Assembly (NCBI GenBank): GCA_963576735.1
Contig: OY755176.1
Coordinates: forward strand, 15,609,423-15,673,422
Source of the DNA: Bedellia somnulentella
Lineage: Eukaryota; Arthropoda; Insecta; Lepidoptera; Bedelliidae
Length of the DNA stretch: 64,000 nucleotides
Direction: 5' to 3'
Below the pieces are notes generated by a model. That model was not told the origin of the DNA. It was given only the letters and a program-made list of their open reading frames with translations, and did no database searches. The position numbers were made by a program, and so were the translations under genes. Positions 22,500 through 35,526 of this stretch are shown here, one piece after another. Each line of letters starts with the position of its first letter. Position 1 is the stretch's first letter.

Positions 22500-22722
22500 A
22501 TTTTAGTAGAGGACGGCCACGAAAGACACACTTGGACCAAATTGAAAGTGTGCTCAAAAAGGCAGGCGTCCGAAGTATGAAGAATAAAAGAGCATGTATG
22601 AAAAGATTGATGGATGTAGACGAAGCAAGAGAGGTTTGCCAGGATCGTACGAAGTGGCGATCGATATTCTCTGCCTACCCCAATGGGAATTAACGGCGTG
22701 AGTATATGTATGTATGTATATG
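22500..22722 (+). mobile_element. Family B LINE 3' end, longest copy here
   Basis: It encodes the last ~60 residues of a non-LTR retrotransposon ORF: RGRPRKTHLDQIESVLKKAG, then a CMKRLMDVDEAREVCQDRTK block and FSAYPNGN before the stop. A 20-bp 3' end and (GTAT)n tail follow. The RGRP-K-T-x-LDQI pattern is typical of the C-terminal end of insect LINE reverse-transcriptase ORFs; the clade was not determined. The copy is 5'-truncated, with no reverse transcriptase domain. Confidence 0.8.
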
Positions 22723-23440
22723 TATAGTTTTAAATTAAGAATAATTCTCTGAGTCATTGGTCCCAGAATTATGAAATTGCAAGAGCTAAATTAATAATAT
22801 TGATATAAAACCCACGTTTTTGTCCTCAATATCAAAGTATAAACATTTCTTAATCCAACGACCTTCAGTTTACTTTTTAGCACTAAACCTCGTATGACTT
22901 CATAAGTATGCACTGTAGCCTTCTATAAATATTTAATATTTAAATATTAATGGCTCTTTAGTTTCTCCGCGAATGTTAACCTAAAACCTTTGTACAGATG
23001 ACCATTGAAAGTTGTTATTGTTTTGCAAAATGCTGTAAAATCTGCGGAGATGGTCGTAGTGGTTTCACGTAGGTTTAAACTTGCATAAATCATTTATTAC
23101 TTTATGTTTGATGGCACATTACCGTTGTGTGGGCTTGACCAATATGATCTGAGAATTGTTTGAATGAAAACCACAGCTTGCAAAATTTACATACATGCAT
23201 AAAATCGTAACTATTTTCATAGGAGTTGGTCTGTGGTTTAGTAACACAGTTTCACTTACTATTCTACTACTTGAAGTCGGAAGCGAGGGTTTTTCATTTA
23301 ATTACATCATACAATTAACTATTCATAGTTTTATTAAAATATTTAAAAACACAATAACCACCTAAATTACCTTAGAAGACTATGCATGAATTTTCCTCAT
23401 GATTCCCCTAAAATATACATGATGTTAAAAAAAATGCTAC

Positions 23441-23669
23441 TGCTGTGTACTACCCCATTTCTTCTGGTGGGTGCACGTAAAAGGCGACTAACGCTATTGG
23501 GGCTCTTAAGGGATTTTTGGGCGATGCAGTTGAAGACCCATCACCAACAATTTTTATTTTCTTCTCATCTTCTCCCCACTCAACTTTCCCAAAGTCTGCT
23601 GAGGAATTTTTGATTCCTTAGCTCTGGCTACCCCTTCTAGGGATTTACAGCCGTGAGTATATGTATGTT
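23441..23669 (+). mobile_element. Family A SINE-like element
   Basis: Near-full copy lacking a ~20-bp block after the head (CTGCTGTG joins directly to TACTACCCCATTTC). Confidence 0.8.
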
Positions 23670-24175
23670 AAAAAAATGATTTAATAAAACACAGTAGACT
23701 TCGACCCCATCTGCATTTCTAATACCAAGATTATATCTCATCTGATCTCGGCTCGCAATATTGATTCGCAATCTCTGGAAACGTATTTATAGGACATCTG
23801 ACTGATACACAATGGCCATTATAATGACGATCGGTTTCATTTCTGTGGTCACAGCCGTTAACCCTTTTACGATTGAGTGTCTGACGGATACAGAGTATGA
23901 AATATTGCCAAAGATATATCTATTCTCAAACGTGTGAATGTCCAGTTATTTATAAGATTGCATAAAGGTTTATTTATTGGGTTTAGGATTGAATAGATTT
24001 GTACTGGTTTTGCGTAGAGACTTCCGATTGGAAAGGAATAATCCGATTAGTTGATAAGTTTGGATTTTGGTGAAATTGCGAATGGTTTGTGTTGCGTAAT
24101 TTTAATCTATTATATTTTTTATAGTTTTGTAACTTTATTGTATTTTTTAAGTCTCACTTTTACCAAGCTTCTTAT

Positions 24176-24265
24176 ATACCATCCAAAAGTGCCTAAGGTT
24201 TTTTTAATCTGAAGCTCTAGCTACCCCTTCTTGGGCTTGATTGCCGTGAGTATATATACGAGTAT
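24176..24265 (+). mobile_element. Family A, 3' fragment
   Basis: It matches from CCATCCAAAAGTGCCTAAGG to the GCCGTGAGTATATATACG tail. Confidence 0.6.
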
Positions 24266-24789
24266 GTTTGTATTATTTTGGATTCAGTTAGTTAGTTCAG
24301 AGGTATTTTTAAAAAGCATTTCATAAAGAAACATTGGCTTCAATGGTAATTGAACAAAACACAATTAATCATAAACGCCTTATTATTGCCATCTATTATA
24401 ATATCAATTTCAACAATAATTACTTATCTAAACGTTACGAAAACAATAACGTTTGCGAAACAAAATACTTAGGCCGGAACATCAATCATAAAATCAACTT
24501 ATAGACTCATCATGCCTTTAATTTGTCAAATTACCGCTCACGTATTGTCTTGCAAGGTTTTTTTTTGTTTCAAAGTGTGTAATTAAGTTAAAATTGATGT
24601 AATTAAGTTTGGAATCATCAATGTTGCGACTTCGCCGTGACAGGTCAATGGTGTATTGGGTTAGAAAGAAACTTTGAGGTGTCAAGGGCGCGTCAACAGA
24701 AGGCAAACATTTGGGTACTTAGCTCAAGGTTTCATACATTTAGATATTTAATTTAAAGTTAATGTGTGTAATCTAAGTTAGTTTAAGTT

Positions 24790-25022
24790 AACATACAAAC
24801 ATACATATACTCACGGCTAGAAATCCCAGAGCTGAGAAATTAGAGATTCCTCAGCCTTGGAAGTTGAGTGGGGAAAAGATGGTAGAATAAAGGTTGTTGG
24901 TGATGGGTCTCCAACCGCATCCCCCAAAAATTCCTTAAAAAGCCCCAAGTCCGTTAGTCGCCTCTTACGTACACCCACCGGAAGAAATGGGGTAGTGCTA
25001 TTCTAAACCGACACTACACGGC
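24790..25022 (-). mobile_element. Family A SINE-like element
   Basis: Near-full minus-strand copy with small internal deletions near both the tail and the CAGCC motif. Confidence 0.8.
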
Positions 25023-25349
25023 ACGGCAGTTTAAGTTAAACTTTCATATAAAAAATATTGTATGTAATCTATTTGAAATGTTTTTTGTTGTGAATATTTT
25101 ATATTATAAGTAATGAAAATAAATGTTGCGAGCAGTTGTAATTGGAACTTAGACTGAGAGTTTTGTATGAGAGACATGCTTTATCTATGTTAAATATATG
25201 ACTTAGTTCAAGATCCGTAATTGTACCTCAATAAATAAATAATGGTAAATATGGTATCCTTTTTAAACAAAAAAGGCGCGAAGACGCGCAGACGGAGTGC
25301 TATATGTGAGTCAGAATTATCCCTTATATTAACTCATGTTTAGTGTTTT

Positions 25350-25423
25350 GCCGTGAAGTGCCGGCTTAGACTGTTATTTACAGCCGTGAGTACATTAATG
25401 TACTCATGTATGTATGTATGTAT
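25350..25423 (+). mobile_element. Family A with large internal deletion
   Basis: The head (TGCCGTGAAGTGCCGGCTTA) joins directly to the tail (TTTACAGCCGTGAGTACATT), followed by (TATG)n. Confidence 0.6.
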
Positions 25424-25933
25424 GGCGTTTTTTTGAAAAAGTTGTGTTTCGTCATATGTAAAATTTAATATTTTATTTTGATATTAAATAATCAACTGAA
25501 AATAAAAATAAATACTTTCACTTATTATATTTTGGCTCTCGTCTATAGTGGGAGGTACACCGAACAAACTATCCTCTTATAAGTTTATCTGTGCCAAAAA
25601 AGATGATCAAATTAGGAGCGTCTTCTGCCAGTGTTCTCTATAAGCAATATTGCTCGTTCTTTTAATCAAAGAAAAAAAAAGTGTGAGTTCAAAGAACTCA
25701 TGAGTTATAATTTAGAAACCCTTTTTGATTCCTATAGTTGAATAATGCATTTAATATTCTCAATTTTTCTTTGTTATTATTAACTGCTTGTGATATACGA
25801 GGCAGTCAACTAATTTGTTTGGAATCTGCTTTTAAATTCTGCATCATTTCCCATTTTAACTTTCAACTTCAAGTTGAAAACCATTAGCTAGCTTAAGACA
25901 GCTAGCAATATTAAGTTCACAAGACCCAACTCA

Positions 25934-26123
25934 AACGTTCACGCCGAAAATCCTCGAAGGGTCGCTGATTGGAGTACCCACGTTTTGCTTGAACAGTACG
26001 TACCTTCAAGAGGTCCAATCACGGCAGACCTATAGCCGAAAATACTACAACATCACTAAGTAAAACTTAACAATGTGAGTTTCCTCACGATGTCTTCCCT
26101 CACCGTTAACAGCCATTATAATT
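25934..26123 (-). mobile_element. Family C SINE, partial
   Basis: It contains AAACGTTCACGCCG, GGAGTACCCACGTTTTGC, GGTTTCCTCACGATG-like and CCTCACCGTTAACAGCCAT blocks in family C order. The tRNA-like head is missing. Confidence 0.65.
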
Positions 26124-26129
26124 TAACTA

Positions 26130-29100
26130 CTATGGAAATTCAATAAAGCCTAGGATTAATTATTTCTAGTACTTATACTAGTGTAAGAGTATATATTTCC
26201 CAGCATCAGGTAGGCTAGTATTATCGTAACTATTAAAGCCTGTGGGAGGAGAATGATGGCACCTGCTTATTATTTATGTGCTAGTCAAATGCACCGACAA
26301 TTATCACCTACATTGAAATAGCCTTAACGCCTTAACGTAAACGCTGATAGAGAAATATTATTACGAATTTATCTGAACCTTGTCGAGCGGGTTTGCGATT
26401 AATATGCGTATGAATAAAATAATGTTGGCATTGCGGTTTCTGTATGATATAAACATTAATATATATTTTTAGGATATTTTTATCAACGAGAACCAAAATT
26501 GTAGTAAAATATAATATATTTAAAATTTTATTAAAGATTAAACAATAGATTATATTTTAACTTTGTAAAACGTATTTTTATGTTATCGGTTTAGCAATCA
26601 AGTTATCATGTTTTATTGTATTATTTTTAATTTTTTTTTTTTTTAAGAAGTTGATTTCGTTAAACGTACTATACCTATTATTCACAGATACTGCAATGTT
26701 TTTTTATAAGAAAATTCTTAGTTAAGATCCCAATTTTGAGACATAAAATAAAGTTCCAAATATAAAATGTTATATTGCGAATATAAGTAAAGAGTTTTAG
26801 AGGAAGAAGTAGTATAAATGCAATTATGGACAACCTTCAATATCTGTAACAATTAAATACTCACATTTGATATCAACGAATCTAAAAATTAATATCACCC
26901 CAAACCAATGTTTCATATCATATATTACAAAAACTTGCATTCTTAATACTTCAAAAACCTAAAATACCACACTCTCAGCTCGTTCAATCTTACCTGACAC
27001 TCACGCGATTTCGGATTAAAAATACATTAGGAGTGATGTGTTCGCAAGCAAAATCATTTTAGCCAACATAATGCAGCATTATGAAAAAGTATATTTTTAA
27101 TGGAAGACGTAAAATCAGGACTCACCAAAAGTTGAAAAGAATTTTATTTTTCTTCTGAATTATTACACAATTATTATACAGAAACATTTAAGGAAATAAA
27201 TATTACTTACGTGTTCTTGTAATTCCATAAATTACAGCCCTAAATTCATGTATAGTGTTAACTTATTCATTTGTATATGCAAGAGGCATTAAAACATACG
27301 CTATTTCTTATGCCTTCATCCAATCCCTATACTATCAAACGTTACCATGGCGCTAAAAATTTAAACACCTAAATCATTAACAAGTAATAAAAGTCACAAG
27401 AAAAGTCTAGGTTGCATAAAGTATAGTATATTTCGCAATAGTTGGTCCCCTTTCAAGTTGAAAGTTCAGTTTACGCACGACGTAATCTCCAGACACGCGT
27501 ACTAATCGTTTATCAATTTATAATAGCTTAAAGCTCATTTCAAAGTATGAAAAAGCTTGCAAACTTTTATATCCTAGGTATAAAAGCTTATCGCATTTGA
27601 ATTCTTTAAATCATCGCGTGACTTACGAATTTTAAAGGGAAACCGCTTGGAGGGTTTGTTTTATTTGAGTAGTTAAACACGGCATGGATTCGAGACAGAT
27701 TTTTTTATGCTTTTTGGAGAAAGAACAGAAATATTTTATAGCCATAAATAATTGCAAGTAAAAACGCAGTTTGATGAAAAGCAAAAGTGGTTAGAATTAG
27801 ATATATTTGAAGCTGTATGTTATTAAAAATAATGTAAGAGTCTCTACTAGAATAAGGAACAGTCACTGAGCCTCGGTTTACTCATAACAATACCAATCAA
27901 GAACATGAACAACAACTCTTGACAGCTAGCCATAGTAGAATCGTTTTAAGGACCATGCCAGAGTGGTGCTAACCTATTGTAAAAAAACTTTTACAAACAA
28001 AATTAATGATCATTTAGGTACGTATCAACATGTTTTGCAAACTATATCAAAGTTTAGCAACAAGGCAATTATTTTAAACTAAACCATTACTGACAATAAA
28101 AAAAGTGTTATTTGCAAGAATACCATCTTTGAATCAGCAATTTATCAGCGCCGACATATATGAACGATCTCAATGCAGTCCACTAAGATTTAGCTGGATG
28201 TTTTTCGAATTAGAGAAACCAGTTAGCCGTACTTGGCGGGACGGTGAAAAACAAACTCTCTACGAAAGGAAATCGATCACAACACTACAAAGAACACTGC
28301 ACTTCGCCACATTAGCTGCTTAAACATTTTTTAGTCTTTCTACTGTGTTAAAGTAGAGTTAGTTTAGAATTAAATTACTTTGATGGTTACTTTTATCTAT
28401 AGTAGTATATTATCTGTGCTTTTACACATTCAATTCATCTCGGCTATTCTCGGTTAAGTGTTGTGAAATTTATATTGATGAATTTTAGCAATGAAAAATG
28501 TGCAATATTTGTAATTGTTTTAATAATAAAATGTTTTATTAATTATGTTCATCTGTTCGTTCCAGCTAATCTTTAAAAAAGTCTGAACCAATTTTAGTGA
28601 GGCTTTTACCGGCATATAGCCGATGAGGTCAGAAGCAACAAAGGCCTAAAACATTATTATTTTTTTAACTCTGTCATACCGTGCGAAGCAACGGAGCATA
28701 TATAACATAAACTCAAATCGAAAATCATAAAAAGATATAGAGATATCATCATGATATCACAATATGCAATCCAACAGTAGATTACCAAATCATCACCTAT
28801 GAACCATGGGCAGCAATAACAAGAGGACTTCATTGATATAATTTGATGACACCAAAAGATACAGCAAACAAACGTATGGGATTGCGTTCTCGCTGATGGG
28901 TTCTTGAGATAAAACCAATTAAATAGTGGACAAGACTCGCCATATTGTTTGACGTACCACATACTACATGCGGGGTATATTGTAGATGGTTTCATAAGGA
29001 AACTGCTTGACAACATTGCTTTGCAAACATTTATGATGGTACCGTAATAATCCTGGGTTTAATTTTAGTTGCTTGCATTCGGAAATTGTAAAATGGAATA

Positions 29101-29300
29101 TAATTGAATGCAGATTTTTAAGTCAGCCAATAGGAGCTCAGTAGATATAAAAATATACTTTGTCATATTATTTCTAACTTTTTTCATTTCTTTCAAAGAT
29201 ACTTAAATTCATTTTGTTTAAAATTAAAAACCAATCATATTTAAAAACTTGGCAAGTCTTCTTTTACTCATTAATTTAGTACAGTAACAAGACAGTACAG
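26130..29300. other. 3.2-kb intronic stretch without a recognised element
   Basis: Very AT-rich sequence with poly-T/poly-A runs near 26.62 kb. Short ORFs at 28.1 kb (plus) and 28.7-29.0 kb (minus) show no recognisable product or splice context. Confidence 0.5.
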
Positions 29301-29302
29301 TA

Positions 29303-29554
29303 TGCTGTGTAGTGTCGGCTTAGAATAACACTACCCCATTTCTACCCGTGGGTGATCGTATGAGGCGACTAAGGGTATAAGGGCTTTTTAAGTGATTTTT
29401 GGGCGATGTGGTTGGAGACCCGTCACCAAAAACATTTATTATTACCATCTTTTCCCCAATCAACTTCCAAAAGTGGCTGAGGAATTCCTCATTCCAAAGC
29501 TCCGGCTACCCCGTTAAGGGATTTATAGCTGTGAGTATATGTATATGTATGTAA
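29303..29554 (+). mobile_element. Family A SINE-like element, full length
   Basis: It starts TGCTGTGTAGTGTCGGCTTA, has the GTGATCGTA variant also seen at 4846 and 32181, and ends in a GTATG tail. Confidence 0.85.
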
Positions 29555-29702
29555 AAAGATAAAGATTGTAAAATGTATAAGGTCATTTCAAAACTTCATC
29601 AGCGATATGAAGTTTGAGATGATTTATAAAATAAGGAGCATCGTGTTTTTAAAAGACCGGCTAGTCGTTAATAATAAACACGGTAAGGTTTTGATTAAAT
29701 GA

Positions 29703-29797
29703 ACATACATACCTATACTCAATGTTATAAAACCCAAAAAGGTGTAGCAGAAAACTCTTCAGCCTCTTTTGGAATTTAAGTAAAATAAATGTTATTG
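29703..29797 (-). mobile_element. Family A, degenerate 3' fragment
   Basis: The ATACATACCTATACTCA tail, the CAGCCTCTTTTGGAATTTAA motif and AAATAAATGTTATTG can be aligned to family A. Confidence 0.45.
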
Positions 29798-30161
29798 TAA
29801 ATGCAAAAGAAGAGTATCTAAAAACTTATGCCAATTAAATCATTAGTTACGTAAAGTCAAGCCAGCTCATACATAGCTTACTTAATGCAACACAGAACAA
29901 TGTACGGCTTACGGAAGAGAGGACACTAATTTAATGCAATTTCCTAGTGTTGCGGTTAAAACTATTTATCCGTATGCAGAAGAACTAGTTCGCTACAAAT
30001 TGCCCCGAGTCATTCCTGGTAGGTCTACCGCAAACCAGTGTTCTGGTGAGACGGCCAGATGGGATTCTTGGTTCCACTAAACAAATAACAATTACTTAAC
30101 ATGATTTTACTTGCTTACCTACAGTAACTTGATTCAGGTTATGCCATATCTTGCTTCGTAT

Positions 30162-30399
30162 TGCCGTGTAGTGCCGGCTTAGAATATTCAACCCATGGGT
30201 GTCTTAAGAGGCGACTAAGGGTATGGGGCTTTTTATGTGGTTTTTGGGCGATGCGTTTGGAGACGCATCACCAACGATGCTTTACTTCTAACATTTTGTC
30301 CCCTATCAACTTCCCAATATGGCAGAGGAGTTTCCAGCTCTAAAACTCTGTGTACCCCTTTTTGGGATTTATGGCTGTGAGTATATGTACGAATGTATG
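30162..30399 (+). mobile_element. Family A SINE-like element
   Basis: Near-full copy of the GCCGTGTAGTGCCGGCTTAG subfamily with a short deletion after the head. Confidence 0.8.
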
Positions 30400-31179
30400 T
30401 TGCTTCATATGCATTGTAGTAATTTTAACATACAGGCGCAGATTTTAGAATCACTTAGTTTCTATCAATTAACAGGTAAGCGAACTTTTACTATGCATAT
30501 GAGTTTTGCCATCGGTTATTGTAATAGTATAATTAGCCTTGCGTATTTGTATGGAAATAGTGTAATTTGTAGTCTTCGTGACATTCTCATCATGAATATT
30601 GATGAAATGACATCGATTAAACATAACGTGGTTCTAATAAAAAAAGACGATTATTAATGAATCGATTCCTTTTTTTTAACTACAACACATCTTTTAGAAC
30701 TCTTTAGTTCCTTAAGTTCGTAATAATTTCCCAACTGGACGTACAAATCTGGCTGGGAATTATTTATTTGTTATCCTTTCTTGGGATTATTATATTAGAA
30801 GAGAGCATAGGTGCATCAGCTACTTCTAATATGCCAAAATATACAATGAATGGAAAGCTAAACTATATTTACGAAATTCATCAACGTTGGAAAGTTTCAA
30901 TAAGAAGACGTGCGTTGGTCATTTCACTCAGTTTACAAACCTGACAACGCAAACAAACCTTTAAAGGTCGTATATATTTACCGGAAGACTTGTACATCCA
31001 TTATATCAATATTGGCTGCCGCAAGTAAAGAAACTCAACGATTTGGTCTCATCAATGGCTTATTAAAGACAACTCCGCCACAGGTCAGTGCTCCCCGTCC
31101 ACATGATATATTAATTATATGGCGGTGTGTGGGCATTGCACCAAGCTGATTATATTGTTTTACAAAGTAAAAGTGAAAT

Positions 31180-31640
31180 CAATCGCGGCAGTTTCAATTG
31201 CGTAGGTTGCAACTATGCAAACATTACGCAAGTCGAGGAAGCTTCCCAAGACAATAGCGGTGTGGAGATCGCACGTGGAGTGGCGACCGGCGACCACCTC
31301 GCCACTTACCAGCGCTACACTTTCAATAGGATCCCGCGAGCGTTTTGCATCAAGATAACCTTTAGGAACTTTGTTCCGCTCAAATCCTGCACAATTTGGC
31401 CCATAAAGCCCTCAGACTGTGAATTTATAATTCACGGCAATTTGAATGCGATTCATCCGCGGATATCTTTAGTGTTGATCTTGGTGAGGCGTGACGCGGG
31501 CCGCTTCGTGAAATGATATCGTGCCCTGGCGTCGTGACGTTCCTTGTCGGGAAGAACCGGTGTCTTATTAAAATATACCCAGATGGGGGACGGTCTAGGA
31601 CAGATCTTTGACCCGGCCGCGGAAGCACGTCGTCATAACA
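31180..31640. other. GC-richer island of unknown role in the 38-kb intron
   Basis: About 450 bp is clearly richer in G+C and CpG than its surroundings (for example GTGGCGACCGGCGACCACC and GACCCGGCCGCGGAAGC). A plus-strand ORF of 129 codons and a minus-strand ORF of 67 codons cross it; neither is recognised. It could be a regulatory element, an alternative exon or promoter, or an old insertion. Confidence 0.4.
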
Positions 31641-32180
31641 CTTCCGAACATTATCTCACTAGGTTTATGCAGAACGTCACTTTCCATTGTGTGAGGTTAG
31701 TAAACAAAGTAGTCAAGATAATGGTAAATACAACCACTTCAATTTTGTTGAGTGATAGATTATTTATTAACTTATCTTATCAAAGATATATCTTACGATA
31801 TTATTGAAAACCCGTTCAAAGAAGTTGCATATTATTTGAATTTTTTTACTGATCGAACACAAGGGAACCAACACACAGACAATTGAGCATCAAATTCAAC
31901 ATTTCATTTCCATTTAATTAAAAAAGTGTGTTATGAATTATATATAACTTTAACTGCAGTTTTGATGTGTGAATTTAGCAATCTCATTATGGTTTTAGAT
32001 TAGAAAATACTGCAGTAAATAGCCTGAGAATTAGAACATAGTCAGCCATTGTTGAAGGCGAGAGGCAATGCGCGTTATCATTTCTTTCTACATTATAGAA
32101 ACTTCCTGTTTCTTATTGTGAGCCGATAGAGCTCTTACTTTCCTCAATATCGATTTCACGGTAGCAGAATATATTCTCAT

Positions 32181-32423
32181 ACATACACACATATACTCAC
32201 GGCTATAAATCCCTTAACGGGGTAGCCAGAGCTTTGGAATGAGGAATTCCTCAGCCACTTTTGGAAGTTGATTGGGGGAAAGATGGTAATTATAAATGTT
32301 TTTGGTGACGGGTCTCCAACCACATCGCCCAAAAATCACTTAAAAAGCCCAATACCCTTAGTCGCCTCTTACGATCACCCACGGGTAGAAATGGGGTAGT
32401 GCTATTCTAAGCCGACACTACAC
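32181..32423 (-). mobile_element. Family A SINE-like element with ~15-18-bp target duplication
   Basis: AGCAGAATATATTCTCAT occurs at 32163-32180 and 32424-32441; its first 3-4 bases may belong to the element itself. Confidence 0.92.
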
Positions 32424-32695
32424 AGCAGAATATATTCTCATTAGATATTAAATACATAAAACTGCATAACTAAAGATTAACATAACATACTTAATAACAT
32501 AAATATTGCTGTAGAAAACTATGTTAGTTCGTCGATTGGGCTTGTTAAAAGCAAATCAAGGAAATCAAAATTAACCGCAATTTTCACGTTAATAACTGAC
32601 AATGATAAGAACCACTCTGATTCTAATTTGCACTTTATAAAGCTTGTATTTAGCCATAATAAAATCTATCTCTATTACTTTATATAATTTTATTC

Positions 32696-32794
32696 AGCTT
32701 AGAATAGCACTACCCAATCTCTATCCGGGGGTGTTTGTAATAAGAAACTAAGGGTTTTGGGTCTTTTTAACCTTCTAGCCGTGAGTATATGTGT
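32696..32794 (+). mobile_element. Family A with internal deletion
   Basis: CAGCTTAGAATAGCACTACC to GGGTCTTTTTAACC joins directly to the TAGCCGTGAGTATATGTG tail. Confidence 0.6.
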
Positions 32795-33559
32795 ACTGAT
32801 TATTTGTGTAAACCGATTGTTTTTTCGCGGAATTGAGAAAGGGGCGAGTTGTTAAAAATGAAAATATTCAGAGGAGACCTGGTTCACAAATCAGCATTAT
32901 AGTTAACAAAATTAGACCGGTATCAAAAATTTCACCGGAACCAGACTATTAAAGCGTCCGATAGATCATAATTTAAAATTAGGCTTGGGAACTAGGTCTG
33001 GCATATTCAATGCCAAGGTAAACCAAAAAAATATGTGGGTAGAATCCATTGTACAGCTACAGTAGCTGGTTTCTTGCCAACAGAACAGTGAAACGGTCTA
33101 AAAACCTTAATAGGAGCTATTGTAATGAGCAACAAAAGAATGACAGGTTTTGGTCCGATGAATAAAGCAAAGCGGTTCTCGGTACTTTCAGTAGTTCCCA
33201 AGATGTAGTACGAGGTTCGAGTCTTCACCAGACCGACGTATAATGATAAGGAAACTGTGAGATTACAAACAACATAGACGCGGTGTTTAACGGTGTTCTG
33301 TAACCTGTTTGCCTCTTTCATATTGACCGTTTTAGCTTACGTTTGGTATCGGCTGGTGATCTGGATCTCTTTGAATCTAATTTACGACTGGATTGACCAT
33401 CTATATTTTATTTTAGCTCCACTCCATGATCGTCATATGCTCTGCATATATATTGCAGTATTTGCATAGACCTAAATTAACAGCGTTTTTAAATTGCGTC
33501 GAAAATATATTATAGATATACGATGGACAGGTAAAATATTAATAACTTGGAAACAAGGC

Positions 33560-33640
33560 TATTTTATTCGATAATAATAAATTATAATATATAATTTATT
33601 ATATATATATATTATATATTATAATAAAATATTTTAAGAA
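33560..33640. repeat. AT-only palindromic tract
   Basis: Runs of TATAATATATAATTTATTAT and its near-complement form a self-complementary A/T tract. Confidence 0.6.
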
Positions 33641-34389
33641 GTAGAGCAATTTTAACTCGTTTCTTAATATATTTGTTTTATTAATAACTTGCTCCTTGAC
33701 CAGGGTTCATACATTCGAAACTTAATGAGTGAGTAAGTTTTTGTATTTTGTCGATGTATGAAAATCTTCTATTAGTTCTTCGTATACTAACATACACGGT
33801 AAATTTAAGAATTCTACAGCTTCAGCCGCTACAATAGTTTCGGCTGTAGGTTATCTGTCAAGAGGTCCCAGTAGCGTTAAGTTTTATACTATATATTGCA
33901 ATTTAGCTTAAATTATTATTAAAATTGTATAATTTTAATACCAAGTCTAAAGCAGCAAGAGTTCTCTGAACTGAGGATAACAAGCGGGGTTATGCGCAAT
34001 TCGCACGGAATGACATAATAAAGAAGTCACAACCGTTTTAATTGTGGAGGCCGTGACAGCCTGGCAAGATGGCGACGTGCGACAAACCATGTGCTGAGTA
34101 CATTCAATATTCAGATAACGGAAACTTAGTTGGAAACTCAGAATCTAGTTTTCTTGGTAAACTTCTTCCTCGCTGTATACAGCTAAAGAAAAGAATAACT
34201 GGCTACACCCATAATCAACAAAAATTAAAACGTAAAGGATGACAACTTCAGGAACATAATGCTATGACGTCTATTTTTTTTAATTAGACTATTTAAAAAA
34301 ACATCATCAGATCTATATAAATATGGATGCATCATCATTCAGAAAGTCTTGCAGTAAACTAAATTCGGTTATCTCGGATCGTCTGTCAC

Positions 34390-34624
34390 ATACATACATA
34401 CAAATACTCACGGCTATAAATCCCTAGAAGGGATAGCCAGAGCTAAGGAGTTAGGTGTTAGAAATTTGAATGGGGGAAAAATGGTAAAATAACGGTTGTT
34501 GGTGATGGGTCTCCAATCGCATCGCTCAAAAATCCCTTAAAAGCCCTAATGCCGTTAGTCGCTTTTTACGAACACCCACCGGAAGAAATGGGGAAGTGCT
34601 TTTCTAAGCCGACACTACACAGCT
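34390..34624 (-). mobile_element. Family A SINE-like element
   Basis: Near-full minus-strand copy with a short deletion around the CAGCC motif. Confidence 0.8.
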
Positions 34625-35246
34625 TTATCTGTCATCGTCTGTCATCTATAGTAATTTTGTGCGTAAACCGAAGCTGTAATCTCGTAAGTTACTGCCTTAA
34701 AATTATTAAGCATGATTTGATCCCAACATGTATAATTTTCGAAACTTGACGTTCGCCGATAAGTTTGTAAAATTTTCAATACAATTTATTTCAATTACTA
34801 CGAGATGAAAAGAAGATAATTAAACTCTGTCATACGTGCTTTTTTAAACAATTATAGGTATATGGCATATTTTAATTACGCATTTGAGATCATTGGAAAT
34901 CATATACTTCGAATTGATTTATCCAATGAAAACGTATCCACTTTCATTCCATAAATTAACTAAGCTACGATGTTCGTCAGCTGATAAGCGTCAAACCCAA
35001 CCATGTTTCGCGATCACGTGATTCTGTTCCTGTCTGAATTGTCACGTGCAAATCAGAAGAGTGGTCGTGATATTAGGTGACTGGTGAAATCTATGAGGAC
35101 TCGATAAGGCCGATTTGTAATACATTCGCCATTTGCATAAACTCTCCGGATGTGGCTCGCGGTAGACTAGAAAAGTTCATGTTAGAGATGCATACATAGA
35201 AAACTTATTGAGATTATTGATACAGTATAATTATACATTGATAATT

Positions 35247-35303
35247 TCTGAAGCTCTGTCTACCCTTTTTTGGGATATATGGCTGTGAGTTTATGTATGT
35301 ATT
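35247..35303 (+). mobile_element. Family A, 3' fragment
   Basis: GAAGCTCTGTCTACCC to GGCTGTGAGTTTATGTATGT. Confidence 0.5.
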
Positions 35304-35526
35304 GATAATAACATCTTATTATCCGATAATTGATCAGTTGACTTGAGTGAAAACTTGTTGATTGATACGGGTGAGTGCTACTTCTCCATTTCTTTCCAAA
35401 GTTTGGCTATTGAGCAGAATAAACACAAAAAATGGATTTATCGTTTAATTGAATAAACTAGCCACCTACATAAAGTTGACCAATTGCGGATATGAAACTG
35501 TTATTATTATTATTATTATTATTGGG

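Noticed and set aside
28657..29016. 119-codon Cys-rich minus-strand ORF
   Set aside because: Composition is low-complexity and unlike a known domain; no splice sites, no repeat support.
30161..30657. ORFs of 60 and 112 codons
   Set aside because: The first lies entirely in a family A element and the second begins in it; they are readings through repeat DNA.
31127..31807. ORFs of 129 and 87 codons in the GC-richer island
   Set aside because: No motif or homology recognised; the open frames are explained by higher GC. Reported only as an unexplained island.
33007..33321. 104-codon minus-strand ORF
   Set aside because: No recognisable product. It may be part of an old repeat but no ends were found.
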